Assembly: GCF_000739915.1 (NCBI RefSeq)
Contig: NZ_BBJT01000003.1
Span: forward strand, 186,001 to 250,000
DNA: 64,000 nt
From: Paenibacillus chitinolyticus NBRC 15660
GTDB lineage: Bacteria; Bacillota; Bacilli; Paenibacillales; NBRC-103111
Direction: 5' to 3'
A program made the translations under genes and the position numbers. Shown here piece after piece: positions 55,303 to 63,814 of this stretch. Under the pieces are notes generated by a model. It did not search any database. It was not told the origin of the DNA and saw only the letters and a program-made list of their open reading frames with translations. Numbering within the stretch: the first letter of the stretch is position 1; each line of letters begins with the position of its first letter.

Positions 55303-55596
55303 TTAGTTGCGATCACGCTGGCGGGCTCTTGCTTCGCCGCCTTTGCGACCGGCTTCTTCACGGCTCATTTTGCCATCGCCGCCGCTGCTACCGTTGTTTC
55401 CGTTGTTGCCGCGTGCTTCGCCGCCTTTTTGACCGATCTCCTGGTAGAAATCTTTGTCATGATTGCGGGAAGTGGCTTCGCCGCCCTTTTGACCGATTTC
55501 CTGATAAAAGTCTTTATCATGATTTTTTGAGGTTGTTTCTCCACCCATACGTCCTGCTTCTTCACGGCTCATTTTGTTGTCGTCATTACGTGCCAT
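55303..55596 (-). CDS. KGG-repeat general stress protein (GsiB/YciG-like)
   Basis: This small hydrophilic protein of 97 residues has no hydrophobic core or signal peptide, and is probably largely unstructured in solution. It carries four KGG-type units: GRMGGET, GQKGGEAT, GQKGGEAR and GRKGGEAR. Two units (NHDKDFYQEIGQKGGEA) are nearly identical at the protein and DNA level. The first and last units share SREEAGR. GsiB of Bacillus subtilis, a desiccation and general stress protein, has the same repeat plan. Start is ATG 55596 with TAAGGAGTG upstream. A sigma-B-like promoter precedes it. The family is clear; the biochemical role is poorly defined even in relatives. Confidence 0.9.
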   Translation of the reverse strand: MARNDDNKMSREEAGRMGGETTSKNHDKDFYQEIGQKGGEATSRNHDKDFYQEIGQKGGEARGNNGNNGSSGGDGKMSREEAGRKGGEARARQRDRN

Positions 55597-55657
55597 TTTG
55601 AATCACTCCTTACAGGTATTGAATTTTTTTGGCATTGTGGCGTTGCCTATGTCTTAT

Positions 55658-55682
55658 TTACCCTCGGTCAATTTTTTGAAAC
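55658..55682 (-). promoter_or_regulatory. Sigma-B-like promoter of the KGG-repeat gene
   Basis: On the minus strand GTTTCA (55677-55682) and GGGTAA (55658-55663) are spaced by 13 bp, close to the sigma-B consensus GTTTAA-N13-15-GGGTAT, and lie 60 nt before a general stress gene. Confidence 0.6.
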
Positions 55683-55788
55683 AAGGTTTCTGTTTTCGAC
55701 CGCACGGTGTTTCACCGGAACAAACATTTTCCCGGCAAACCAGCCGTAAAAGGAATAGTTGCCAATCCGCCGACTTTCTCCGAAAAGC

Positions 55789-55817
55789 AAAAAAGCAGGC
55801 CCGCAACCGCCTCCTGC
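55789..55817 (-). terminator. Intrinsic terminator of the two-component/ABC operon
   Basis: The minus-strand RNA has GCAGG and CCUGC arms followed by UUUUUUG, 20 nt past the response regulator stop. Confidence 0.65.
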
Positions 55818-55836
55818 TCCAATTTGCCCCGATATT

Positions 55837-56523
55837 CTATAAGCGGAAGCGATAGCCCGCGCCCCATACGGTTTCGATATACTCAGAATTCGAAGAGTCC
55901 AGCTCGATTTTCTCCCGCAGCTTTCGGATATGGACCGTAACCGTCTGAGAATCGCCGAGCGAATTCATGCCCCACAATTTCTCGAAAAGATGATCCTTGC
56001 TGAACACCCGGTTGGGATTGCGCGCGAGAAACCAGAGCAGATCGAATTCCTTCGTCGTCAGCGTAATTTCACTGCCGCGCAGAAAAACCCGGCGGGAATC
56101 GAGCTGGATGACAAGCTCCCGAATGGACACTTCCTCCTTGCTTTTAAGGGGACCGATCAGCCGCTCGTAACGGGACAAATGCGCCTTCACACGCGCGACG
56201 AGTTCGGCGGGTTTGAAAGGCTTGGTGATGTAATCGTCGGCCCCGAGGCCCAAACCCCGGATAATGTCGATGTCTTCTTTTTTAGCCGTGACCATCAGGA
56301 TCGGAATGTCCTTTTCTTCCCGGATTTTCCTGCACACCTCAAACCCGCCGATGCGGGGAATCATGAGATCCAGGAGGATCAGATCGTAATTTCCGGTCAA
56401 GGCGAGACGCAGTCCGTTCTCCCCGTCCTCCGCGATATCGACTCCGAACCCGTGAACCTCCAGGTAATCTCTTTGCAGCTCGGCTATCAGACGCTCGTCT
56501 TCCACGATCAATATGGATTTCAT
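55837..56523 (-). CDS. OmpR-family response regulator
   Basis: This DNA-binding regulator of 228 residues has a receiver domain (about 1-118) with acidic pocket EDE near residue 8, the phospho-acceptor Asp in YDLILLDLMIP (about 52), Thr in MVTAKKED and Lys in YITKPFKP (about 102). A winged-helix output domain (about 130-228) has LTTKEFDLLWFLARN and VTVHIRKLREKIE. Its ATG overlaps the stop of the kinase gene by 4 nt (ATGA), so the two are translationally coupled. It is the last gene of a five-gene operon with an ABC transporter, which it probably regulates. Confidence 0.95.
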   Translation of the reverse strand: MKSILIVEDERLIAELQRDYLEVHGFGVDIAEDGENGLRLALTGNYDLILLDLMIPRIGGFEVCRKIREEKDIPILMVTAKKEDIDIIRGLGLGADDYITKPFKPAELVARVKAHLSRYERLIGPLKSKEEVSIRELVIQLDSRRVFLRGSEITLTTKEFDLLWFLARNPNRVFSKDHLFEKLWGMNSLGDSQTVTVHIRKLREKIELDSSNSEYIETVWGAGYRFRL

Positions 56524-57998
56524 ACGGAATCACTCTCTTTATTCGTTCGGATCGGAAGCACGATCGTAATGCAGCTGCCCTCGTCCGGAAGGCTGCTTGC
56601 CCGGATCGTGCCCCCGTGGCCGTCGATAATCTGCTTGGAAATGGCAAGGCCCAGGCCACTGCCTCCGGTATCGCTGTTGCGCGACGGATCGGCCCGGTAA
56701 AATCGCTCGAAGATATGCGGAAGAGATTCGGGATCGATGCCCCGTCCGTTATCGGATAGTTCGATCCGGACCTCCTCTCCGGTTCCCAGAACCTTCAGCC
56801 CGATCTGTTTATCGGGTTTATTCATATATTTGACGCTGTTGTCGACGATGTTTACGAAAACACGCTTGATTTTATCCCGGTCTATCGCCAGCTCCGTGTG
56901 CGGTTTCAGCCTGATATCGGCCGAGTACCGGATGCCTTGTTTACCGAGCTCGAACTCCAGCTCCGAAGATAAATCTTCGATAAACGCATACAGATCGACT
57001 CTCTCGAAATTGAACGGAACACGATTTAAATCGAGTTTGGAGTATAAAAACAGCTCGTCGATCAGGTGATCCATCTCCTCCGCTTTGGTGGTAATGATGC
57101 CGATGTATTTCTCCCGTTTCTCCTCGGTATCCGCAATTCCGTCCCCGAGCCCTTCAACGTACCCCCGTATGGCCGTTAGCGGAGTCCGGATATCGTGAGA
57201 AATATTCGAAATGAGCTCTTTTCGGTTTTCTTCATATTGCAGCTGCGTCTGGATGGACGCTTTAAGCTTCATCCTCATCTGCTCGAAGGCCGCGCTGAGC
57301 TCCCCGATTTCATCCCTGCCCGAAGGCACGACCCGGGAATCGAGATCGCCGGCCTCTATCCGTTTCATGGCGGCTTTCAGCGTATTCAGCGGTTTAATGA
57401 TGCTTCTGGAAACGAAATAAGTCAGCAGCGTATGCGTAAGAATGAGAATGACGATTAAAGCGATAAACAAGATCGGGAAAAATTTCCGGGCGAAAGTGAC
57501 GAACGGGCTTACGGCCGTCACGACGAACAGGCTGCCTTTCTGACCGTCTTCAAAGTTGAAATCCGCATGAACGACTTCGACAAGCTGTTTGCCGATCCGC
57601 TCGGATTTGGACATCTTCACGTATCCCGGCTTCTCATATGCCGGCAGGTTCTTAAGAAGCTGCGGATAAGGAAAGGAGGCTGCCGCATAAACAATTTCAT
57701 CGCCTTTGCGCAGGATCAGATTGGACTGGTTCCGCTGCAGCTCCCCGTCGATTTCCGCCAGGTAGGACGCATCTGTCAAAGCCGCGGGATCAATTTCCGT
57801 GGTGCGTTTGATTTCTTTGAGCAGCCGCTCGATGCCGTGATTCTCGAAGCGGCCTTCGCCTTCGCCGTACTGGTCTTTGATCGACTGCAAATCCCCGCGG
57901 AACACCACGACGAGAAGCATCGCCGTTATGAGCATCATAACAAGCGGGATAACGAGCATTGCGGCATACGAAAGCAGCAGTTTGAAACGGATAGACAT
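56520..57998 (-). CDS. Membrane sensor histidine kinase
   Basis: This is an autophosphorylating sensor of about 492 residues from ATG 57998, with GGGGA upstream; a start at 58016 adds six residues. Transmembrane segment 1 (about 8-32) and segment 2 (about 170-195) enclose an extracellular sensor of about 135 residues. A HAMP domain follows (about 195-250), then the phospho-acceptor His in LISNISHDIRTPLTAIRGY (about 268), and an ATPase domain with the N box (NIVDNSVKY), DNGRGIDP, FERFYRADPSR and GGSGLGLAIS. The kinase family is clear. The stimulus is unknown, but co-transcription with an ABC-2 transporter suggests cell envelope stress or a peptide antibiotic. Confidence 0.93.
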   Translation of the reverse strand: MSIRFKLLLSYAAMLVIPLVMMLITAMLLVVVFRGDLQSIKDQYGEGEGRFENHGIERLLKEIKRTTEIDPAALTDASYLAEIDGELQRNQSNLILRKGDEIVYAAASFPYPQLLKNLPAYEKPGYVKMSKSERIGKQLVEVVHADFNFEDGQKGSLFVVTAVSPFVTFARKFFPILFIALIVILILTHTLLTYFVSRSIIKPLNTLKAAMKRIEAGDLDSRVVPSGRDEIGELSAAFEQMRMKLKASIQTQLQYEENRKELISNISHDIRTPLTAIRGYVEGLGDGIADTEEKREKYIGIITTKAEEMDHLIDELFLYSKLDLNRVPFNFERVDLYAFIEDLSSELEFELGKQGIRYSADIRLKPHTELAIDRDKIKRVFVNIVDNSVKYMNKPDKQIGLKVLGTGEEVRIELSDNGRGIDPESLPHIFERFYRADPSRNSDTGGSGLGLAISKQIIDGHGGTIRASSLPDEGSCITIVLPIRTNKESDSV

Positions 57999-58012
57999 AG
58001 GCTTTTCCCCGA

Positions 58013-58759
58013 TCACACTTCTTTTCGATCAAATTTATAATAACCGAAGGCAAAAAACAAGAGGCTGCTGGAAAGCAGAAACAGAGAAGCCGTTATCCGT
58101 CTGCCCGCCGGAACCCCGTCATTCAGCCAAAGCAGATGCCAATCCGTGTAAGACACGGGCGAGAACGCCGGGAAAGATTGGACGAAGAAAGGAGCCAGCT
58201 TGGCGGCCGCATACAAAGCGATACCGAAGACGACGAATCCGCTGGCGCTTTTGAAAAACTGCGCGGCAAAAACAAATACGGCCGACAGGGCAAGCATGGA
58301 GGCAAACGCGGCCGCATACGCTTTGGCGGCTGACAATCCTTCGGCTAAGCCCAAGGGCGTTCCCGTGAACATCGCGCACAGCAGCGTAACCGCAAAGAGC
58401 AGCGCCAGCAGGACAGCGACGGCGGTTCCCTGGGCAGCCACCTTCGCGGTGAATATGTGAAAGCGTGTATGGGGACGCAGAAAAGCAAGTTTAAGCGTCC
58501 TCGAGGCAACTTCGTGAGGAAACTGGTCGCCCGTAAGCGTCAAAATAAAGAGGGGAATCCACAGCGCCGTGTAGAAACCGAGCATCTGGATCGGAAAAGA
58601 GCCGCCGACCGCCAGCAATCCAAGCACAGGCTCGAGCGCCTGTAACGAGACGGCAAACAGAATCGGAAGCAGGATGGAGACCGCCCCGAAGATGCCGGCC
58701 TTTTTCCGGTACAACAGCAAATAAAGCTCGTTCACGTAACCCGCTTTCCATCTATGCAC
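58013..58759 (-). CDS. ABC-2 type permease
   Basis: This membrane subunit of an ABC transporter has 248 residues with six predicted membrane segments. It starts at GTG 58759, with GGGAG 7 nt upstream, and overlaps the ATPase gene by 8 nt. The loop LTGDQFPHEVASRTLKLAFLRP after segment 2 carries the conserved Glu-Ser-Leu type element of ABC-2 permeases. It matches the family of lantibiotic-immunity and multidrug permeases such as the BcrB/EcsB type. It overlaps the kinase gene downstream. The substrate is unknown. Confidence 0.87.
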   Translation of the reverse strand: MHRWKAGYVNELYLLLYRKKAGIFGAVSILLPILFAVSLQALEPVLGLLAVGGSFPIQMLGFYTALWIPLFILTLTGDQFPHEVASRTLKLAFLRPHTRFHIFTAKVAAQGTAVAVLLALLFAVTLLCAMFTGTPLGLAEGLSAAKAYAAAFASMLALSAVFVFAAQFFKSASGFVVFGIALYAAAKLAPFFVQSFPAFSPVSYTDWHLLWLNDGVPAGRRITASLFLLSSSLLFFAFGYYKFDRKEV

Positions 58760-59489
58760 CTTGAAGCTCCCCCTTCTCCCGGATTTGTTTCATGTAAAAA
58801 TCTTCGAGCGTCCCGCCTTCCAGTACCAAACCGGAGACGTCCGCTTCTATCTTCAAACTGCCGCCGGCCAGAACCCCCGCCCGGCTGCAAAGCTGCTCAA
58901 GCTCGTGGATCATATGACTGGAAATAAGGAACGAGGTCCCTTCTTCCGCCGACATCCTGCGGATCAGACTTCGGAACATCACCGTTCCCTCGATATCCAG
59001 ACCGTTCGTAGGTTCATCCAGCAGAACAAGCTTCGGCCTCGGCAGCACAGCGGCCGCCAACGCCAGCTTTTGTTTCATACCCGCCGAGAAGCCTTTGATT
59101 TTCTCCTGGCGAACCCCAAGCAATCCGACGGTATCCAGCACCTCCTCCATCCGTTGTTCCGTCACCTGCGGATAAAAGCGTGCGGACTGCCGGAGATACT
59201 GCCAGGCCGTCAGAAAATCGGGAAAATCGGCCGATTCGATCATACAGCCGACATTCGCCATCGCCTGCTCGTGATGGAGGCTCCTGTCGACGCCGAACAG
59301 GGTAACCGTGCCGCCATCGGCCCGGATCAGCCCCGTGATCAGCTTCAGCAGCGTCGTCTTTCCCGCTCCGTTCGGGCCGAGCAGACCATAGATGTCACCT
59401 GCCTCCAGCCGCAGGCTGACCTCTCTTATTCCGCGTCCGCTTCCGCGGTATAGCTTCGTTAAGCTGCTGACCTCCAAAATAGGTTGCAT
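58752..59489 (-). CDS. ABC transporter ATP-binding protein
   Basis: This is the ATPase of the same transporter, with about 245 residues from ATG 59489, preceded by GAGGTG. A longer frame to 59600 runs into the upstream gene and lacks a ribosome site. Walker A is GPNGAGKTT (about residue 39), the signature FSAGMKQKLALAA (about 132), Walker B LVLLDEPTNGLD (about 152) and the switch His LISSHMIHEL (about 187). The group is the drug and lantibiotic-type exporters (BcrA-like). It is the second gene of the operon. Confidence 0.93.
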   Translation of the reverse strand: MQPILEVSSLTKLYRGSGRGIREVSLRLEAGDIYGLLGPNGAGKTTLLKLITGLIRADGGTVTLFGVDRSLHHEQAMANVGCMIESADFPDFLTAWQYLRQSARFYPQVTEQRMEEVLDTVGLLGVRQEKIKGFSAGMKQKLALAAAVLPRPKLVLLDEPTNGLDIEGTVMFRSLIRRMSAEEGTSFLISSHMIHELEQLCSRAGVLAGGSLKIEADVSGLVLEGGTLEDFYMKQIREKGELQGA

Positions 59490-59578
59490 CCGTATCACCT
59501 CTTCCTTTTTCGTCCGGCAGCCGGCGGACGACGGTAACCCGCGTCCATCCGCTGCGGACGAAACAATATGCGGCCCGT

Positions 59579-60496
59579 TTAGCCGTTTTTGCCCTGCCAT
59601 TTGTTCCGGTGCTTGGACTCTATCGGCTGTACGTTCTTGCCGTTCAGATCCACCGTATCCGGCGTGGTGCTATCGTATCCGGACAAATCCGCCTGAAGAT
59701 GTACGACAACTTGATGAGTCTTGCCGCCGGCATCCTTGCCGGATACGGTCAGTTCCGCCTCCTGATGCTGAATATAGTTGGAAGGACTGATCGTCGCGTT
59801 AACGGCCACCTTCTCCAGGCGAATAGCATCGGTCAGCTCGGGTGCGGCTCCTTTCAGAAAATCATTGCCGAACGGGTTGGCCGCGGTGTCAGCTTTCTTT
59901 TTCTCCGGCTCTCCGTGCTCCTTGGCTCCCTGCTTGATGACAATCGGCGCAATCGCCTGAACGACAGCCGGCAGTTGAGCGCCGTCCAGCTCCGCTGATA
60001 CGCGTTTGCTCCCGTCCTCTTTCACATCGATGGCGACATAATCTTTCAGATTGCCGACCAACGCGTCGACCACGGTTTCCACTTGCTGCGGCATTTCTTT
60101 GTCCGCGGAGCCTTTAAAGCGCTTATGCGCTTCGGCCGCCGCATCTTTTACATAATACACATCGCCGCTTCCCGGTTTGAAAATCGCTTGGTCCCCCTGC
60201 TTGTAAAATTGAAACGATTGTTTCACGCCGCTCGCAGAAATTTCACCCGAACCGCTTGCCGAGCCGCCTTCCCGGCTCATTTTAAACGTGCCGTTTGCAC
60301 TCAGGGCCACATTCCCGTTATCCTGCAAAGATCCTGCCGCCTGAACGGTCACACTTTGCACGGTCTTGGTGTTCTTCAACGCGGACTTGTAGGCGTCATA
60401 CCCTGAAGTTCCCGCCATGGCGCTAATTCCCGTCGTGACCATCATGAGACTGCTGATTCCGATTACGCTTCCCAGCACAAGCCATTTCTTGTTCAT
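59579..60496 (-). CDS. Membrane-anchored extracytoplasmic protein of unknown function
   Basis: This protein of 305 residues starts at ATG 60496, with AGGAGG 6-7 nt upstream. An N-terminal hydrophobic segment (about residues 4-27) is either an uncleaved anchor or a signal peptide (cleavage near AMAGTSG). There is no lipobox cysteine. The rest is hydrophilic and rich in Val, Ser, Thr and Lys, with alternating polar/apolar stretches that suggest beta strands, as in LolA/LppX-like ligand-binding folds. It is the first gene of a transporter plus two-component operon, so it could be an accessory sensor or binding protein for the same signal. I do not recognise a family. Confidence 0.75.
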   Translation of the reverse strand: MNKKWLVLGSVIGISSLMMVTTGISAMAGTSGYDAYKSALKNTKTVQSVTVQAAGSLQDNGNVALSANGTFKMSREGGSASGSGEISASGVKQSFQFYKQGDQAIFKPGSGDVYYVKDAAAEAHKRFKGSADKEMPQQVETVVDALVGNLKDYVAIDVKEDGSKRVSAELDGAQLPAVVQAIAPIVIKQGAKEHGEPEKKKADTAANPFGNDFLKGAAPELTDAIRLEKVAVNATISPSNYIQHQEAELTVSGKDAGGKTHQVVVHLQADLSGYDSTTPDTVDLNGKNVQPIESKHRNKWQGKNG

Positions 60497-60721
60497 CTTC
60501 TTCCTCCTGAACCCTTCGTATTTTACTGCCACTGTCATCATAGGCAAAAAAAATAAACCCCTTATGAAACATCTATTAAAACTTTCTTAAATCACTTCTC
60601 TGTGACCAATTTCAGCTTAATCGCATAAAAAAAGCCCCTTTCGCAGGGGCTCATTTTATTCCTTCCATCCAGTCAGGCGGCTCTTATCGGCGCTGTTCAA
60701 AATCGGATCGGAAAAGAAGGG
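60497..60721. other. Intergenic region upstream of the five-gene operon
   Basis: It holds the terminator of btuF (60627-60652) and an AT-rich stretch (60540-60600) that should contain the operon promoter; I see no clear consensus pair. Confidence 0.45.
60627..60652 (-). terminator. Intrinsic terminator of the btu operon
   Basis: AGCCCCT/AGGGGCT hairpin is followed on the minus strand by a run of seven T, about 70 nt after btuF. Confidence 0.85.
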
Positions 60722-61738
60722 TTATTTTTTATGTACTTTATCGGGATATAACCCTTCCGCCAGCGTCTGCAGAGCGATCGGGGCGCGGATTCCTTCGGAA
60801 GCGGCCGACAGAGGAAGAACGAGCAGCCGCTTGTTCTTAATCGCCGGAATATCGGCCAGCTCCCTTTTACCGAGGAGAAGCTCTTTCTTCTTGTCTACCG
60901 GCGTATCGCCGTAATCCATAATGACAATCACGTCCGGGCTGCGGCTGACTACCTCTTCCCAGCTGACTTCGACCCAGCTTTTCTGAATATCGTCGAAAAT
61001 ATTTTTGCCGCCGATCATGTTGATCAAGCTCGTAATGTAGGTGTTGGCCGCCGTAAAAGCTTTGTCTTCACCGTTGTCGTAGATGAACACCTTCTGAGGA
61101 GTCCCGACCGTGCCGATTTGCTCTTGAATGTCTTTCAAGCGCTGCTTCATGCCGTCCACAAGCTCATTCGCTTTGGCCTCCACCCTGAAAATGCGGCCGA
61201 TGTTCAAAATATCCTGGTACACATCCTCTAAGGTCGGAGCGGCTTTATTGGAAGATTCCTGCACATAGGTCTGAATCCCCTGTTTGGCGAGTTCTTCCCG
61301 GGTGCCCAGACTTTTCTCCGTAAACGCGCTTTTCCAGCCCGCATAGGCAAAATCCGGAGCGGCCTCCGCGAAAACTTCCTTGGACGGATACGTTTTGGCG
61401 AGAACGTGAACTTTCTTGTACGCCTCCTGCAGCTCCGGCAAGATCTGATCGTCCAGGTATGCGGTGCCGGCCATATTTTTCTCCAGGCCAAGCGCAAGCA
61501 TCACTTCCGTAGCATGCTGATTTAAAGACACGGCCCGTTTGGGCGCTTCCGAAAAATGAAGCTTTTGTCCCATATTATCAAGTTCTACGGCTGCCGCCGG
61601 TGTTCCCGCCGACTCCGCAGCCCCTCTCGGTACAAGTTCTTTGGTTGAATCGGCAGCGGAGCAGGCGCTTATAGCGGCCATGCAGACAAGAGCCAGGCAT
61701 ACGAATAAAGAAAGTTTAAGAGATTTCATAAGGTTCAA
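60722..61738 (-). CDS. btuF: Cobalamin ABC transporter substrate-binding lipoprotein
   Basis: This extracellular lipoprotein captures the corrinoid and delivers it to the permease. It has 338 residues. The signal peptide ends at lipobox AISAC (Cys about residue 26). The body has the two-lobed helical-backbone fold of the FecB/BtuF class: RAVSLNQHATEVMLALGL, then YDNGEDKAFTAANTYITSLINMIGG, then PDVIVIMDYGD. TTG 61738 is preferred as start: GGAGG lies 7 nt upstream and TTGA overlaps the ATPase stop, whereas the ATG at 61729 is 16 nt away. Siderophore-binding relatives look similar. The cobalamin call rests on the riboswitch at the head of the operon. Confidence 0.87.
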   Translation of the reverse strand: MNLMKSLKLSLFVCLALVCMAAISACSAADSTKELVPRGAAESAGTPAAAVELDNMGQKLHFSEAPKRAVSLNQHATEVMLALGLEKNMAGTAYLDDQILPELQEAYKKVHVLAKTYPSKEVFAEAAPDFAYAGWKSAFTEKSLGTREELAKQGIQTYVQESSNKAAPTLEDVYQDILNIGRIFRVEAKANELVDGMKQRLKDIQEQIGTVGTPQKVFIYDNGEDKAFTAANTYITSLINMIGGKNIFDDIQKSWVEVSWEEVVSRSPDVIVIMDYGDTPVDKKKELLLGKRELADIPAIKNKRLLVLPLSAASEGIRAPIALQTLAEGLYPDKVHKK

Positions 61739-62541
61739 AAGGATTCCTCCGTCTGTTTTAGTCCTTCGTTATAAAAAGATTCCGGCAAGTATGTAATGAC
61801 AGGCTTGCCTGTCAGGGCATGCAGGTTCACCTCGGCGTGAACGCCGAATATGTCCCGGAGAACAGCAGGGACGAGAAGCTCCGCAGGCGTTCCTTCCGCC
61901 GCAATCCTTCCCTCGCTGATGATGTAGAGACGGTCGCAATAGTAAGCCGCCATATTCAGATCGTGAAGAGCGGCCAGCGTCGTGATCCCCAGCGAGCGGA
62001 CCAGTTCCATGATCTGGAGCTGGTAGCGGATATCCAGGTGGTTCGTCGGCTCGTCCAGAATCAGAAACTTCGCCTGCTGAGCCAGCGCCCGGGCGATAAG
62101 CACCCGCTGCTTCTCTCCGCCGGACAAGGTCGCGAAGCTGCGTTCTCCGAAGTGTCCGAGTCCGACCGTTTCCAAGGCCCGGAGGCATATTCCCCGGTCT
62201 GCCTCCGTATCACTTTCGTACCATTTCTTGTGGGGATATCTTCCCATCAGAACCATGTCCGCCACGCTGAAATCGAACTCGACGGAAGATTCCTGGCTGA
62301 CGACGGCCATCAGCTCGGCCGCTTTTTTGTAAGGCAGATTCAGCAGCTCCCGCTCATCCAAAAACACCTGTCCCGCGTCGGGCTTAAGCTCGCGGTAGAC
62401 CGTTTTGAGCAGGGTCGATTTCCCGCTCCCGTTCGGGCCGATCAGGCCGATAAACTCGCCTTCGCGAACGTTCAGGGTTACGGAATCGAGTATTTTCTTG
62501 GCCCCTATGCTCAGGGAAAGATGATTCGCTTCCATGTTCAT
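61735..62541 (-). CDS. btuD: Cobalamin ABC transporter ATP-binding protein
   Basis: This ATPase energises corrinoid import. It has 268 residues from ATG 62541, with GGAGG 9 nt upstream; ATGA overlaps the permease stop, so the two are coupled. Walker A is GPNGSGKST (about residue 39), the signature LSGGEKQRVLIARAL (about 138), Walker B FLILDEPTNHLD (about 160) and the switch His AALHDLNMA (about 193). These are typical of FepC/BtuD proteins. A longer open frame extends to 63426, but its extra N-terminus is an antiparallel-free reading of the permease gene in another frame and is not real. Confidence 0.92.
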   Translation of the reverse strand: MNMEANHLSLSIGAKKILDSVTLNVREGEFIGLIGPNGSGKSTLLKTVYRELKPDAGQVFLDERELLNLPYKKAAELMAVVSQESSVEFDFSVADMVLMGRYPHKKWYESDTEADRGICLRALETVGLGHFGERSFATLSGGEKQRVLIARALAQQAKFLILDEPTNHLDIRYQLQIMELVRSLGITTLAALHDLNMAAYYCDRLYIISEGRIAAEGTPAELLVPAVLRDIFGVHAEVNLHALTGKPVITYLPESFYNEGLKQTEESF

Positions 62542-63710
62542 TTTGAAGTTCCTCCGAACGCGTATGAGCTTCTGCGGAGCAGCCAGATGAAGAACGGGCC
62601 GCCGCATATCGCGGTGACGATGCCGATCGGCAGCTCTTCCGGCGCAAGCGCGAGCCTGGCCAGCACATCGGCCCATATGACGTAGACCGCCCCGAAAAGG
62701 ACGCTGACCGGAAGCACCTTGCGATGGTCGGAGCCAAGCACCAGCCGGACGATATGAGGAATCATCAGGCCGACAAAACCGATGGAGCCGCTGACGGACA
62801 CGATCGTTCCCGTGATGAGCGCGGTCACGATCACCAGACAGGTCCGGAACGCGGGCACATTGACCCCCATCGTTCCCGCTGCGCCTTCCCCCACGAGAAG
62901 AGCGTTCAACGACCGGTGCTGAAAGAGCAGGAAAAGGATACCGGACACCACGATCAGAGCCGGTGCGGTGAGGTATTCCCACTTCGCGCCGGCCAGGCTG
63001 CCCATCAGCCAGTAAACGACGGAGCGGATGCCTTGGGCGTTCGGGGCCATCGTGACGATAAAGCTCGTAAACGCCGACATCATACTCGCAACGGCTGTTC
63101 CCGCAAGCAGCAGCCGGGTGGTCGAAATGCGGCCTCCTACCTTGGCGAAGGTAAAGACAAGCGCCATCGCGACGAGGGAGCCGATAAAGGCCGAAACCGG
63201 CAGCGCGTAAGCGCCAAGAAACGAGAAGCCGCCGAATAGCAGAACGAGGGTAGCCGCAACCGACGAGCCCGACGATACCCCGAGTATGTAAGGATCGCCG
63301 AGCGAATTGCGGATCAGCGCCTGGATCGTCACTCCGACCGCGGACAGGCCCGCTCCTACGACAAGACCGAGCAGGACGCGGGGAAAGCGGATGTTCCAGA
63401 TAATTTGCTCCTGCGCTTTCGTCCAATCCCGCTCGATCAGGCTGCCGATTCCCGGCATATGAGACAGTGCGATCTTCCAGACCGTGACGGGCTCGATCCG
63501 CACGGAACCGAGCATGACGGCTGCCGTTACGGAGATCACAAGGAAAAGCGACAAGCCGCCCAGGAGGAGCGGAAAAGCGGTTAAAGCGCGTGCCTTTCCG
63601 TATTTTTTGGCAGATGCGGAGCGTGCGTCCCCGATCTCCCGTACCGATTCTTTATTGCAAACCGACTGCAAGTCCTCACCTCGATCCTTGATATATTTAG
63701 GACTGACCAT
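62538..63710 (-). CDS. btuC: Cobalamin ABC transporter permease (FecCD family)
   Basis: This membrane channel subunit has 390 residues and about ten hydrophobic segments after a hydrophilic N-terminus of 40 residues. Family motifs: RFPRVLLGLVVGAGLSAVG (about 112-130), NSLGDPYILGVSSGSS (about 138-153), GSIGFVGLMIPHIVRL (about 318-333) and ELPIGIVTAICGGPFF near the end. ATG 63710 has GGGGGAGG 11 nt upstream. That ribosome site lies inside the 3' arm of a terminator hairpin, so both transcription and translation would be off when the riboswitch binds its ligand. It is the first gene of the btu operon. Confidence 0.91.
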   Translation of the reverse strand: MVSPKYIKDRGEDLQSVCNKESVREIGDARSASAKKYGKARALTAFPLLLGGLSLFLVISVTAAVMLGSVRIEPVTVWKIALSHMPGIGSLIERDWTKAQEQIIWNIRFPRVLLGLVVGAGLSAVGVTIQALIRNSLGDPYILGVSSGSSVAATLVLLFGGFSFLGAYALPVSAFIGSLVAMALVFTFAKVGGRISTTRLLLAGTAVASMMSAFTSFIVTMAPNAQGIRSVVYWLMGSLAGAKWEYLTAPALIVVSGILFLLFQHRSLNALLVGEGAAGTMGVNVPAFRTCLVIVTALITGTIVSVSGSIGFVGLMIPHIVRLVLGSDHRKVLPVSVLFGAVYVIWADVLARLALAPEELPIGIVTAICGGPFFIWLLRRSSYAFGGTSK

Positions 63711-63712
63711 GC

Positions 63713-63756
63713 AAAAAAGCGCCTCCCCCTTCGTTTGCAGACAAAGGGAAAGACGC
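63713..63756 (-). terminator. Riboswitch expression platform: terminator overlapping the btuC ribosome site
   Basis: The minus-strand RNA arms GCGUCUUUCCCUU (63744-63756) and AAGGGGGAGGCGC (63719-63731) pair with several G-U wobbles and are followed by six U immediately before the btuC ATG. The 3' arm contains the Shine-Dalgarno. Confidence 0.75.
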
Positions 63757-63814
63757 TCGTAATTTCAGTACGGAACGCATCTAACACCTCCCTATCTCCC
63801 GTAGGTTGATCGTG

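Noticed and set aside
55288-55601. Plus-strand frames over the KGG-repeat gene
   Set aside because: Antisense to a protein with clear family repeats, ribosome site and promoter.
62542-63426. N-terminal extension of the btuD frame by about 295 codons
   Set aside because: The extension is an alternative frame of btuC, Arg/Pro/Gly-rich with no motif. The ATG at 62541 has a good ribosome site and ATGA coupling.
60722-63710. Siderophore (FecBCD-type) uptake operon
   Set aside because: The proteins alone would allow it, but a clear cobalamin riboswitch precedes the operon and no Fur-like box was seen.
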